NCBI GenBank assembly: GCA_934141245.1
Contig: CAKPCB010000009.1
Span: forward strand, 1 to 35,132
Direction of reading: 5' to 3'
Source of the DNA: an uncultured Bacilli bacterium
Lineage (GTDB): Bacteria > Bacillota_I > Bacilli_A > RF39 > UBA660
DNA length: 35,132 nucleotides
The position numbers and the translations under genes were made by a program. This document shows positions 16,248-25,466 of the stretch, in pieces. The notes under the pieces were generated by a model that was not told the DNA's origin, ran no database searches, and saw only the letters and a list, made by a program, of their open reading frames with translations. Every line of letters starts with the position of its first letter. Within the stretch, counting starts at the first letter, position 1.

Positions 16248-17255
16248 ATGCTCGAATATGATTATAATTTACTTATGGTTCAGTTAATAATTATTGTATT
16301 TCTTTTGGGTGTTGTGATATGGTTTGTTAAAGTTAATAAAATATCTGAATTAGAAAGACGATATAAAAAGTTTTGCCTAGAACCATTAAATGATAATAGT
16401 ATTCCAATATTATCTAGGGTAATGAATTTTTATAACAATTCAAAGATTAAGTTATCTAAGTATTTAATTAAAAGCCAAATGTTAAAAGATTATAGTAAAA
16501 AGTATGAAAAATATATAGATAAGTCAAAAATTCTTAGAGAAGACTCAATGAACTATATTTCTACAAAGGTTATTTGGGGTTTCTTATGTATAATAATAAT
16601 AATATTATCTGATGTATTGAGATATGTTTCAATTACATTTATGCAAGTGGTAACTGTATTTTTAATAGGATTCTTTGTTCCAGATATATATTGGCATTAT
16701 AGAGAAAAAGTAAGAAAGAATGAAATAGAAAAAGATATGTTAAAAGCAATTATAATAATGAATAATTCTTTTAAGTCTGGATTAAGTATAATGCAAGCTA
16801 TATATATGGTTTCTAATGAATTAGATGGTGCCATAGCAGATGAGTTTAAAAAGATGTATATAGATATAAGTTTTGGTTTAGACATGGATTTAGTTTTTAA
16901 GAGGTTTGCAAACAGAGTAAATACAGAAGAAGCTAAATATATAACAACATCACTTTCTGTATTAAATAAAACAGGTGGAAATATAGTGCAAGTATTTACT
17001 TCTGTAGAAAGAAGTGCTTTTACTAGAAAAAAGTTAAAAGAAGAGTTGGGTGCTCTTTCTGCATCTGCAAATGCTATATATAAGATATTAATTGTTATAC
17101 CTGTTCTTTTATCATTAATTATACTTTTATTGAATCCTAAGTATTTTACACCATTATTTTCTACAAGTATAGGAAGAATTATATGTGGTGTTATACTTAC
17201 TATATATATTGCTTATGTAATAATTATAAGAAAGATTATTAATATGAAGGGATGA
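16248..17255 (+). CDS. tadB: TadB-like inner-membrane platform protein (T2SSF)
   Basis: 335 aa. An N-terminal membrane helix (9-27), a pair of helices (about 107-147), the cytosolic T2SSF domain (about 165-275) with the sequence NNSFKSGLSIMQAI and NKTGGNIVQVF, then two C-terminal membrane helices (278-295, 309-327). In Tad systems TadB forms the platform with TadC on which TadA acts. A GAAGGTG site precedes the ATG. TadC starts five bases after its stop. Confidence 0.88.
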   Translation: MLEYDYNLLMVQLIIIVFLLGVVIWFVKVNKISELERRYKKFCLEPLNDNSIPILSRVMNFYNNSKIKLSKYLIKSQMLKDYSKKYEKYIDKSKILREDSMNYISTKVIWGFLCIIIIILSDVLRYVSITFMQVVTVFLIGFFVPDIYWHYREKVRKNEIEKDMLKAIIIMNNSFKSGLSIMQAIYMVSNELDGAIADEFKKMYIDISFGLDMDLVFKRFANRVNTEEAKYITTSLSVLNKTGGNIVQVFTSVERSAFTRKKLKEELGALSASANAIYKILIVIPVLLSLIILLLNPKYFTPLFSTSIGRIICGVILTIYIAYVIIIRKIINMKG

Positions 17256-17259
17256 TTTT

Positions 17260-17964
17260 ATGAAAAAGAAAAAATATAACATGGTACATAAGATCTACTC
17301 TAAAGAAACAATTGATAAATATCAAAAGAAAATAAACTTATTGGGATATAAAAATAGTTATGATGCATCAATTTTCTTAAATATTAGATTGATTTCTTCC
17401 ATTTTAATATTTTTTATGTTACTATATGTATTGAAACTCGGGTATATTATTGCACCTGTTGTAACATTCTTATATTTTATTCTTTTACCAAGGTTTGCTA
17501 TAGATATGAAACTTGATAAAAGAAGTGATAAATTAAACAATGAAGCTATGTATTTTTTTGAAGTTTTAACACTTTCACTTGAGACTGGTAGAAATTTAAA
17601 AACAGCACTTGAGATAACATCAAGTAATATTGATAGTGAATTGTCTGATGAGTTTAAAAGAATGTTAGAGGAAGTAAAATATGGTAAAGGTCTTAGTGAA
17701 GCACTAGATGATTTAAAACTAAGAATTCCATCTGAAACAATTAATAATATTATTTTGAATATTTCACAGTCAAATATTTTTGGTAATAGTATAATAGAGA
17801 CTATGTATAATCAAATAGATTATATAAGAGATAAACAGATAATGCTTACAAAAGCAAGAATAAACAAAATTCCTTTAAAAGTATCTGTAATATCAGTAAT
17901 ATTCTTTATACCATTATTATTGTTATTAATATTATCCCCAGTTATAATTGATTATTTTGGTTAG
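17260..17964 (+). CDS. tadC: TadC-like inner-membrane platform protein (T2SSF)
   Basis: 234 aa. Basic N-terminal tail, a membrane pair (about 45-82), the T2SSF domain (about 95-200) with FEVLTLSLETGRNLKTALE and QSNIFGNSIIETM, and a C-terminal membrane helix (about 207-231). It is the partner of TadB. Last recognisable Tad gene: no Flp pilin, TadV-type peptidase or secretin-like gene is seen in the window. yebC follows after ten bases and is probably co-transcribed. Confidence 0.87.
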   Translation: MKKKKYNMVHKIYSKETIDKYQKKINLLGYKNSYDASIFLNIRLISSILIFFMLLYVLKLGYIIAPVVTFLYFILLPRFAIDMKLDKRSDKLNNEAMYFFEVLTLSLETGRNLKTALEITSSNIDSELSDEFKRMLEEVKYGKGLSEALDDLKLRIPSETINNIILNISQSNIFGNSIIETMYNQIDYIRDKQIMLTKARINKIPLKVSVISVIFFIPLLLLLILSPVIIDYFG

Positions 17965-17974
17965 GAGAGATTTT

Positions 17975-18691
17975 ATGAGTGGACATTCAAAGTGGGCAAC
18001 AATTCATAGAAAAAAAGGTGAGTTGGATGCTGCAAGAGGAAAAGTTTTTCAAAAAATAGCAAAAGAAATATATGTAGCAGCAAAAGGTACAAATGGTAAT
18101 CCTGATGATAATCCTGGGTTAAGAGCAGTACTTGAAAAGGCAAGAAGTAACAACATGCCAAAAGACAATATTCAAAAAGCAATAGATAAAGCAGTTGGCG
18201 GAACAGGTGGAGAAGAATATGAATCTGTTAGATATGAAGGATATGGTCCAAGTGGTGTTGCCTTAATGATAGATTGTTTAACTGATAATAGAAATAGAAC
18301 TGCAATGCTTGTTAGATCAACGTTAACTAAACGTAGTGGTAATCTAGGCACAGATGGTTCAGTTAGTTATTTATTTGAAAGAAAAGGCGTTATAGTTATT
18401 GACAAAACTATTGATGAAGATACAGCAATGATGACAGCATTAGATAATGGTGCAATTGATTTTATAGTAAATGATGATAATTATGAAATATATACAACTC
18501 CTGAAGATTTTATTAAAGTAAAGGTTTCTTTAGAGCAATTAGGAGTAAAAGAGTTTTTAACAAGTGAGGTAACATTTGTTGCAAATAATTTAATTGAATT
18601 AGATGAAGAACAGACTGAAAAAGTACAGAACTTAATTGATGCTTTAGATGATATTGATGATGTACAAAACGTTTATAGTAATTTAGGATAA
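17975..18691 (+). CDS. yebC: YebC/PmpR family protein (translation/transcription regulator)
   Basis: 238 aa, the family's normal length. The start MSGHSKWATIHRKK at 17975 is the classic YebC N-terminus and has GGAGAG upstream. Further signatures: GKVFQKIAKEI, NPGLRAVLEKARSNNMP, RYEGYGPSGVALM, and RSGNLGTDGSVSYLF (near 115-130). Members are described as transcriptional regulators, and more recently as factors that relieve ribosome stalling. Its place at the end of the Tad operon is probably positional only. A strong terminator follows. Confidence 0.95.
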   Translation: MSGHSKWATIHRKKGELDAARGKVFQKIAKEIYVAAKGTNGNPDDNPGLRAVLEKARSNNMPKDNIQKAIDKAVGGTGGEEYESVRYEGYGPSGVALMIDCLTDNRNRTAMLVRSTLTKRSGNLGTDGSVSYLFERKGVIVIDKTIDEDTAMMTALDNGAIDFIVNDDNYEIYTTPEDFIKVKVSLEQLGVKEFLTSEVTFVANNLIELDEEQTEKVQNLIDALDDIDDVQNVYSNLG

Positions 18692-18706
18692 ACAATACAA
18701 TAGTTG

Positions 18707-18731
18707 GCAAACCCTGAACGGTTTGCTTTTT
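18707..18731 (+). terminator. Rho-independent terminator after yebC
   Basis: A 7-bp perfect GC-containing stem (GCAAACC at 18707-18713, GGTTTGC at 18720-18726), a six-base loop and five T. Confidence 0.85.
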
Positions 18732-18757
18732 GCATGCCTCTGTATAAGAATTAAAGT

Positions 18758-18786
18758 TTGTGTTATTTACATGATAATGTTATACT
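18758..18786 (+). promoter_or_regulatory. promoter of the surface-glycan operon
   Basis: TTGTGT at 18758-18763, a 17-base spacer and TATACT at 18781-18786, with TG at the extended -10 position. A leader of about 60 bases precedes the first ATG. Confidence 0.6.
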
Positions 18787-18851
18787 ATATATAAGGAAAT
18801 GCTACACATAATTATGTTATGAAAGTAAAAGCCTTGTAATAGGAGAAAAAA

Positions 18852-20399
18852 ATGAAAAATAAGCAATTTATACTTAATATTTTATTTACACTTTTATCAT
18901 TTATAATAACGACAGGAATTAATTTTTTCCTTACCCCATACATCACAAAACATATTGGTACTGAGGCATATGCTTTTGTTTCATTAGCAAATAATTTTGT
19001 TAATTACGCTTCAATTGTAACTTTAGCAATTAATTCTATGGCATCTAGATTTATAGCAATTAGTTATCATAGAAAGAACCTTGAAGATGCTAACAAATAC
19101 TTTAATAGTGTTGTTATAACAAATTTATTTTTAATTTTAATGTTATTTTTACCATCAGTTTTATGTATAGTGTTTTTGGATAAGATATTAGTTATTCCTA
19201 CTAATTTACAAGTTTTTGTAAAAATATTATTTGGCTTAGTTTTTGCTAATTTTTTCTTTGGACTATTAAATACAATATTTTCTGTTGCAACATTTGTAAA
19301 AAATAGAGTTGATTTAACTAATCTACGAACGTTAGAGTCAAATATAATTAAAGTGTTTGTTATGATAGGATTGTTTATAATATTTGATGCTAATATAGTA
19401 TTTGTTGGTGTTGCTTCACTAATTGCAACTATATATTTACTTATATTCAATATTTGGTATACTAAGAAACTTATTCCCGAAATAAAATGTAGCCCAAAAT
19501 ATTTTGAATTAAAAAAGATTGTGGAAATTTTCAAGTCTGGAATCTGGAATACGATAACTAAAATAGGTCAGGTATTATCAGACGGTTTGGATTTGCTTAT
19601 AACAAATTGGTTTGTTACACCATTTGCAATGGGTCAATTAGCGTATGCTAAAACACTTTCAAGTTGTATGAGTTCATTTTCTGCAGCTCTTTCTTCGGTC
19701 TTTCAGCCTAATTTAACATCTTATTTTGCAAAAGAAAAAAATGAAGATGTTGTTGAAGAATTTAAATTTTCTATGAAAATCTCATGCTTTTTATCCAATA
19801 TACTTCTTGCTGGGTTGATTGTTTTTGGAATAGATTTTTTTAATCTATGGATACCTGGACAGAACATAAATTTAATTTATGCTGCAACGTTTGTGACTAT
19901 TATAGGCTCAATTGTTGGAACAGCAATAAATAGTTTATTTAGTGTCTTTACTATTACAAATAAATTAAAAATTAATTCATTGGTAACACTTACCCAAGGG
20001 TTGTTAAATATAATTATAGTATATATTCTTCTAAGGATTGGTTTGTGTAGGGGATATGAAATTGTTTTAATATCCGGCGTTAATGTTTTTATATCAATAG
20101 TAAAAAATTTGACGTTTACACCAATGTATTCTGCATATTGTCTAAATATAAAGAAAAACTCCTTTTATCCGACGATATTTAACGGGATTTTATCGGCGAT
20201 TATATTGTCTGTAATTTTTTATATAATAAGAATCATTCACATTCCGACCTCATGGGTAGCATTATTATTTTCCGCCTTTATATGTACTACATTTGGATTG
20301 ATTGCTAATTTTTTGATTTTGTTTAATAAAAATCAGCGTAAAAAGGTTGTTGATATAATTAAAAATAAATTGAAGAAAGGTGATGAAGCACATGAATAA
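18852..20399 (+). CDS. polysaccharide flippase (Wzx-like, MOP superfamily)
   Basis: 515 aa with about 12-14 hydrophobic segments and no signal peptide. It begins with a membrane helix and the sequence NFFLTPYITKHIGTEAYAFVSLANNF, typical of the polysaccharide transporter (PST) branch. Such proteins move undecaprenyl-diphosphate-linked repeat units from the inner to the outer leaflet. First gene of the ten-gene glycan operon, directly after the promoter. AGGAG precedes the ATG at 18852. The following gene overlaps its stop by eight bases. Confidence 0.85.
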   Translation: MKNKQFILNILFTLLSFIITTGINFFLTPYITKHIGTEAYAFVSLANNFVNYASIVTLAINSMASRFIAISYHRKNLEDANKYFNSVVITNLFLILMLFLPSVLCIVFLDKILVIPTNLQVFVKILFGLVFANFFFGLLNTIFSVATFVKNRVDLTNLRTLESNIIKVFVMIGLFIIFDANIVFVGVASLIATIYLLIFNIWYTKKLIPEIKCSPKYFELKKIVEIFKSGIWNTITKIGQVLSDGLDLLITNWFVTPFAMGQLAYAKTLSSCMSSFSAALSSVFQPNLTSYFAKEKNEDVVEEFKFSMKISCFLSNILLAGLIVFGIDFFNLWIPGQNINLIYAATFVTIIGSIVGTAINSLFSVFTITNKLKINSLVTLTQGLLNIIIVYILLRIGLCRGYEIVLISGVNVFISIVKNLTFTPMYSAYCLNIKKNSFYPTIFNGILSAIILSVIFYIIRIIHIPTSWVALLFSAFICTTFGLIANFLILFNKNQRKKVVDIIKNKLKKGDEAHE

Positions 20400-21267
20400 T
20401 TATTTACTTTTTAGAACCAAAAGAAAAATAAAACTTTTTGGAATCAGTAATATTGTAATCAAAGATTTACAAAAACATCAAATAACATTAGATTATTTAT
20501 ATAAATTAAATAAGTCTTTTATTGAATCATATAATATAGATAATAAAAAAAGGACATTTTCTAAGAAAGTATGGATATGCTGGCTTCAAGGAATAGAATC
20601 GGCTCCATTGCTAGTGAAAAAATGCTTTGATTCAGTAAAGAAAGCCTTTGACGGATATGAAATAAATGTTATTACAAATGACAATTATATGAAATTTGTT
20701 GATATTCCTAATTATATAAATGAAAAAAAGAATTCTGGAGTTATATCTTATACACATTTCTCTGATATATTAAGAGCTGAGCTTTTAAGCAAGTATGGTG
20801 GTATATGGTTAGATGCGACTGTTTTTTGCACTACAGATACTGTACCAAAGTATCTATTTGATTCTGATTTGTTTGTTTATAAAGAGGTTAATTTAAATAG
20901 AAACGATAATGTACCTATTGTCGCATCTAGTTGGTTTATTAAGTCTAATTCAAACAATCCTATATTATTACTAACAAGGGATTTGTTAAGAAATTACTGG
21001 AAGAATTCAAACGTTTTGATTGATTATTATTTATTTCATTTGTTTTTTACACTTTCTACTAAGAAATATGATAGTGAATGGAATGATTTAATGTTATTTA
21101 ATAATGCTAATCCTCATATAATGCAGTTTGAATTGCTAAATAAGTATGACAATAAAAGAATTGAGTATTATAAGAAAATTTCTGACTTTCATAAACTGAG
21201 TTACAAAATTAATAAAAATAAAATTACCAAGGAAAGCACTTACTATAAAATATTTGGGGGAAAGTAA
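20392..21267 (+). CDS. capsular polysaccharide synthesis glycosyltransferase (GT32-like)
   Basis: 291 aa, cytosolic. The motif SDILRAELLSKYGGIWLDAT at 124-143 is the GT32/Caps_synth signature: Asp125 and Arg128 of the DxxR element, the GG, then the metal-binding acidic Asp141. WICWLQG near 61-67 is the nucleotide-sugar site start seen in the same family. The start at 20392 is chosen because AAAGGTGAT lies 8 bases upstream. It transfers a sugar to the growing lipid-linked unit; donor and linkage cannot be read from sequence. It overlaps the flippase gene end and is followed after one base by the next gene. Confidence 0.78.
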   Translation: MNNYLLFRTKRKIKLFGISNIVIKDLQKHQITLDYLYKLNKSFIESYNIDNKKRTFSKKVWICWLQGIESAPLLVKKCFDSVKKAFDGYEINVITNDNYMKFVDIPNYINEKKNSGVISYTHFSDILRAELLSKYGGIWLDATVFCTTDTVPKYLFDSDLFVYKEVNLNRNDNVPIVASSWFIKSNSNNPILLLTRDLLRNYWKNSNVLIDYYLFHLFFTLSTKKYDSEWNDLMLFNNANPHIMQFELLNKYDNKRIEYYKKISDFHKLSYKINKNKITKESTYYKIFGGK

Positions 21268-21268
21268 T

Positions 21269-22402
21269 ATGATATATTTAAAAGATTTTCTTAAATGGGT
21301 TTTATTTAAGCTTTATTCGCTTAGACCAATAGAAAGTAATAAAATTGTTTGTAACAATTTTTTAGGTAAAGGATATGGAGATAATCCTAAATATATAGTG
21401 GAAGAATTATTACGTAGAAATAAAAAATATCAAATAGTATGGTACTGTGATAAAAAATATAATTTCTCTGTACCAAACAAAGTTAGATGTGTTAATTCTA
21501 CAAAGGAGTTTATTAAAGAAATGGCAACAGCTAAAATTTGGATTTCAAATGTAAGACTTCCAATATATATGTCAAAAAGAAAAAAACAGTATTACATTCA
21601 AACATGGCATGGTGGTATGGCAACAAAAATGGTAGAAAAGGATGTAATGCATTCTTTGACGAAATATTATGTTCGCATGGCAAAAAAAGATGGTAGTAGG
21701 ACAGATATTATGATTTCTAATTGCAAATTATTAACTAAAATATATTATAAATCATTTTGGTTTAATGGTGATATATGTGAATATGGTACCCCCAGAAACG
21801 ATAATATTATAAATTTTCCAAATGAATATAGGAAAAAAGTCTATAAGTATTATAATCTTGATAAAGATATAAATATTTTACTATATGCACCAACTTTTAG
21901 ATCTAACAATACAAGAAAAGTTTATAATTTAGATATTTCAAAAATTGTTAATGTATTAAATAAAAAAACAAATAAAAAATGGATTGGAATGGTTAGACTT
22001 CATCCAAACATAAGTAATCCTGAAAAATATTTTAACTTTAACAAAAATATAATCAACGCATGTGATTATCCAGATATGAACGAATTATTGTCTGCTGTTA
22101 GTATGTTGATTTCTGATTATTCTTCATCAGTTTATGATTTTTTTCTATTAAATAGACCAGTACTTATTTATGCAAATGATATGGAATCATATATGAAAGA
22201 AAGAAATTTTTATATAAAACCATCAGAAGGACCTTTTCCAATATTTAATAATAATAAAGATCTTATTAATTATATAAGTCAAAAAGGTAATTATTGTGAT
22301 ATTGATGCATATAAAAAATTTATTAATGAAAATGGTATTATAGAAACTGGTAAAGCATCAAATGCTATATGCGACATAATAGAAAAGCAAATATATAAGT
22401 AG
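21269..22402 (+). CDS. CDP-glycerol glycerophosphotransferase-like protein (TagB/TagF family)
   Basis: 377 aa. Family motifs in order: QTWHGG at 111-116 (catalytic His114), YAPTFR at 206-211, RLHPN at 243-247 and SDYSSSVYDF at 282-291. These proteins use CDP-glycerol or CDP-ribitol to add polyol phosphate. The protein has no membrane helix; a basic N-terminus suggests peripheral membrane binding. The start at 21269 follows the GGGGGAAAG site. Its presence in a flippase/polymerase operon suggests a phosphoglycerol-containing capsule or teichoic-acid-like polymer rather than a pure sugar polymer (inference). Confidence 0.85.
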   Translation: MIYLKDFLKWVLFKLYSLRPIESNKIVCNNFLGKGYGDNPKYIVEELLRRNKKYQIVWYCDKKYNFSVPNKVRCVNSTKEFIKEMATAKIWISNVRLPIYMSKRKKQYYIQTWHGGMATKMVEKDVMHSLTKYYVRMAKKDGSRTDIMISNCKLLTKIYYKSFWFNGDICEYGTPRNDNIINFPNEYRKKVYKYYNLDKDINILLYAPTFRSNNTRKVYNLDISKIVNVLNKKTNKKWIGMVRLHPNISNPEKYFNFNKNIINACDYPDMNELLSAVSMLISDYSSSVYDFFLLNRPVLIYANDMESYMKERNFYIKPSEGPFPIFNNNKDLINYISQKGNYCDIDAYKKFINENGIIETGKASNAICDIIEKQIYK

Positions 22403-22409
22403 GTGAATT

Positions 22410-23339
22410 ATGAAATTTAGTATAATAGTTCCTGTATATAATGTTGAAAAATATATAGAAAAGTGTTTAAGTAGTATATTAAATCAATCATATGTTAATT
22501 ATGAAGTGATAATTGTAAATGATGGTACTAAGGATAATAGTCAATCAATAATAGATACTTTTGTCAGTAAAGATTCAAGATTTAAATCTTATGTAAAAGA
22601 TAATGGTGGTTTAAGTGATGCTAGAAATTTTGGCGTTTCTAAAGCGAAAGGTGATTATTTACTATTTATTGATTCTGATGATTATATAGAAAAAGATTTA
22701 TTAAAATTATTGAATAATACTATTTTGAATAATCATGCTGATATCATTAGATATAACTTAAACGTTGTAGACGAAAATTATAATCTTATATTAAAGAATA
22801 GTGATATAAGATTATCTGGAAATAAGAAAAATAATATATTAAAAAATAAATTCGTTGAACCTGCATGGTTGTATGCTTATGAAGTGAATTTTTTTAAATC
22901 AAATAAATTTCAATTTCCAAAAGGAAAAATACACGAAGACTTTTATTTAACTTTATTAATACTAGATAAGGCCAAAAGTGTAGATATTCTAAATTATAAT
23001 GGATATAATTATGTTCAAAGAGAAAATAGTATTATGAGTAATAAAGACTATAGTAAAATCAAAAAACGAGTAAAAGATTTTATTGAACATAATGAATTTC
23101 ATAGAAAAAACATAAAAAATGAATATATATTAAGTTATTCGAACAAATCTTTACTATTTAAAATTAGGGAATTAAAGGGAAATGATTTTAAAAATGAAAT
23201 AGAGGAAATAACTTCACATATTAATGACTTTAAATTAAAACCATTATCAGTTAAAGATTTTATTTATAATATCTATCTTAAAAAAAATTATACGAAAATA
23301 ATAGAACAAAAAAATAGAGAATTTTACAAGGAGAAGTAG
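22410..23339 (+). CDS. family 2 glycosyltransferase
   Basis: 309 aa, GT-A fold. SIIVPVYNVEKYIEKCL at the N-terminus, NDG at 37-39 and the metal-binding DSDD at 88-91. HEDF near 170 supplies the catalytic acidic pair. No C-terminal membrane helices, so it acts at the cytosolic face on a lipid-linked acceptor. The start follows TAGGTGAAT, seven bases after the previous stop. Donor sugar unknown. It is the first of two adjacent GT2 genes, which differ enough to suggest different sugars. Confidence 0.9.
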   Translation: MKFSIIVPVYNVEKYIEKCLSSILNQSYVNYEVIIVNDGTKDNSQSIIDTFVSKDSRFKSYVKDNGGLSDARNFGVSKAKGDYLLFIDSDDYIEKDLLKLLNNTILNNHADIIRYNLNVVDENYNLILKNSDIRLSGNKKNNILKNKFVEPAWLYAYEVNFFKSNKFQFPKGKIHEDFYLTLLILDKAKSVDILNYNGYNYVQRENSIMSNKDYSKIKKRVKDFIEHNEFHRKNIKNEYILSYSNKSLLFKIRELKGNDFKNEIEEITSHINDFKLKPLSVKDFIYNIYLKKNYTKIIEQKNREFYKEK

Positions 23340-23341
23340 GT

Positions 23342-24310
23342 ATGAATATAAGTGTTATTATTCCCGCATTTAATGCTGAAAAGTATATTGATAAATGTTT
23401 AGATTACTTATTAAATCAAGATTATAAATTAAATTATGAAATCATTATAGTTGATGATGGTTCAAAGGACGAAACATTAAAGATACTAAAAAAATATGAA
23501 AAAAAACATCCTAATATAAAAGTGATTTCTCAAAAAAATTCTGGACAAGCAGTTGCTAGAAATAGGGCAATCGATTTGGCTAAGGGTAAATATTTGATGT
23601 TTGTTGATATTGATGATTTTGTTGATAAGACTATTTTATCTAAGATGTTTTCTGCTGTTGATAAGGAAAATGCTGATTTAGTGTATTGTGACTACTATGA
23701 ATACTATGGTGATGATAAATTAATTTTAAAAGAAAACTATTTTACAGACGATTCTAAAAAAAATGGTATACTTGCTAATTTTGCACCATGGGGAAAATTG
23801 TATAGAACAGAGTTTTTTAAAAAATCTGGTTTAAGATTTCTTGAGGGAAAATTGTTTGAAGATATTGCCATAGTGCCAGTTTTAGCAGCTTTATCTAATA
23901 AAAGTATAAGATTAGCAGAACCACTATATTATTATAATTGTTCAAATGTTTCATCAATAAGAAAGAAAACATATAATAAAAAATTAGAAGATGTATTTGT
24001 ATCCATTGAGGAAACTTATAATAATTTTAAGAGTAAAAAATTACTATATAAATATTATGATGAAATAGAATTTATATATTTAAATAGCTTTTTAAGAGGA
24101 TCTGTTATGAGATTTGCAGATTTTAAAGAGGGAATACCTAATATAACTCGTGTAAGAAAAACTATTAGGGAAAAGTTTCCTAAAATACTTTCTAATATAT
24201 ATTATAAAAATTTAAGTATTAAAGAAAAATCAATTTATTTAGCATGCATGTATATGCCACCAAAAATATTTGGTTTATTAAAAAGGGGTATAAAATGCAA
24301 AAAGTATTAA
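23342..24310 (+). CDS. family 2 glycosyltransferase
   Basis: 322 aa, GT-A fold. SVIIPAFNAEKYIDKCL, VDDG at 37-40, GQAVARNRAI, then DIDD at 89-92 as the DxD site. EDIA near 176 is the catalytic acidic pair. A CYS/basic C-terminus replaces a membrane anchor. It starts two bases after the previous gene, and the next gene overlaps its end by 16 bases. Adds a further sugar to the repeat unit; the identity cannot be inferred. Confidence 0.9.
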   Translation: MNISVIIPAFNAEKYIDKCLDYLLNQDYKLNYEIIIVDDGSKDETLKILKKYEKKHPNIKVISQKNSGQAVARNRAIDLAKGKYLMFVDIDDFVDKTILSKMFSAVDKENADLVYCDYYEYYGDDKLILKENYFTDDSKKNGILANFAPWGKLYRTEFFKKSGLRFLEGKLFEDIAIVPVLAALSNKSIRLAEPLYYYNCSNVSSIRKKTYNKKLEDVFVSIEETYNNFKSKKLLYKYYDEIEFIYLNSFLRGSVMRFADFKEGIPNITRVRKTIREKFPKILSNIYYKNLSIKEKSIYLACMYMPPKIFGLLKRGIKCKKY

Positions 24311-25419
24311 TAATTATACCAACATTAGATATTGGTGGTATTGAAACTTCATTAATGTATTTAGTTAATAATTTAGATAAAAATAAATATATTATTGATC
24401 TTTTAGTACACAAAGATGGGGAGTTATTAAGTAAAATTGATTTAAATGGTAAGGTTTTATATTATGATAATTTTATCAAATATAAAAAGGGCATATTTTA
24501 TAGATTAAATAAGAATATAATGATCTCAAGTTTATATAGAAAATATAAGAATGCATTTAGGTCGTTAGATAGTAAATATGATGTTATAATTTCTTATAAT
24601 GGGTTTGATAACTATTTTGATATGATTGGTTCATCAATATCCTCAAAGAAAAAAATAATTTGGGTCCATAATGATTATCCAAGTATGATTAAAAATAAAA
24701 GATTTGCTTTTTTATATAAGATTATGTATAAATTAATGGGTAAAAAATTCACATACTTTGATAAAATTATTTGTGTTTCACAAAATGTAAAAAATAATTT
24801 TGATAATTTTTATCCACAATATAAGGATAAAACTCAAGTCATTTATAATTATATAGATTCTGAAATGATATCTAAGAAATCATTGGAAAAATCAGATGTC
24901 AAGCTAACTGGAAAGTTTAATATAATCGCAGTTGGAAGACTAACTAAAAGCAAAGGTTTTGCTGAAACAATTAATGTGGTTAAGCCATTAATTGCAAAGT
25001 ATAATGATGTAAAACTATATATATTAGGTGATGGAGAAGAAAAAGACAATTTACAATTCATGATAAATAATTATGGTTTAAATAATAGTGTAATTTTACT
25101 TGGAAAGAAGCTTAACCCATATAATATACTAAAACAAGCAGATTTACTTGTTAGTATGTCTAAGTATGAAAGTTTTGGAAATATATTACTAGAAGCTGTA
25201 GCACTTAATGTTCCTTTTCTTACTACATCTAATTCTGGTGCAAAAGATATTTGTGAAATTCTTCTAAAAGATAAATCATTAATTGTAAATAGTGATAATA
25301 TGTATGAAGAAATAAAAAAAATAATTGATAATAAAAAACATAATAATACTAGATTTGATTTTAATGTTTATAATAAGAATATAAAAGATGAAATTAATAA
25401 ATTATTAGATAATAAATAA
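24295..25419 (+). CDS. family 4 glycosyltransferase (GT-B)
   Basis: 374 aa. The N-terminal Rossmann half has IIIPTLDIGGIETSL (glycine-rich donor/acceptor loop at 14-15). The C-terminal half has IAVGRLTKSKGF near 211-222 and the E-x7-E motif at Glu292 and Glu300 (YESFGNILLEA). A retaining mechanism is expected from the family. The start at 24295 is chosen because AGGGG lies upstream and the protein then begins MQKVLIIIPT; longer versions would read into the previous gene. It is followed by a 47-base gap containing a possible internal promoter. Confidence 0.92.
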   Translation: MQKVLIIIPTLDIGGIETSLMYLVNNLDKNKYIIDLLVHKDGELLSKIDLNGKVLYYDNFIKYKKGIFYRLNKNIMISSLYRKYKNAFRSLDSKYDVIISYNGFDNYFDMIGSSISSKKKIIWVHNDYPSMIKNKRFAFLYKIMYKLMGKKFTYFDKIICVSQNVKNNFDNFYPQYKDKTQVIYNYIDSEMISKKSLEKSDVKLTGKFNIIAVGRLTKSKGFAETINVVKPLIAKYNDVKLYILGDGEEKDNLQFMINNYGLNNSVILLGKKLNPYNILKQADLLVSMSKYESFGNILLEAVALNVPFLTTSNSGAKDICEILLKDKSLIVNSDNMYEEIKKIIDNKKHNNTRFDFNVYNKNIKDEINKLLDNK

Positions 25420-25436
25420 GTTACATATTCAAATTA

Positions 25437-25445
25437 TGTTATAAT
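25437..25445 (+). promoter_or_regulatory. possible internal extended -10 promoter in the glycan operon
   Basis: TGTTATAAT is identical to the Tad operon element. It lies 21 bases before the ATG at 25467, in the largest gap inside the operon. No -35 is seen. Confidence 0.4.
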
Positions 25446-25466
25446 TAGAACAAGGAGTGTACAAGT

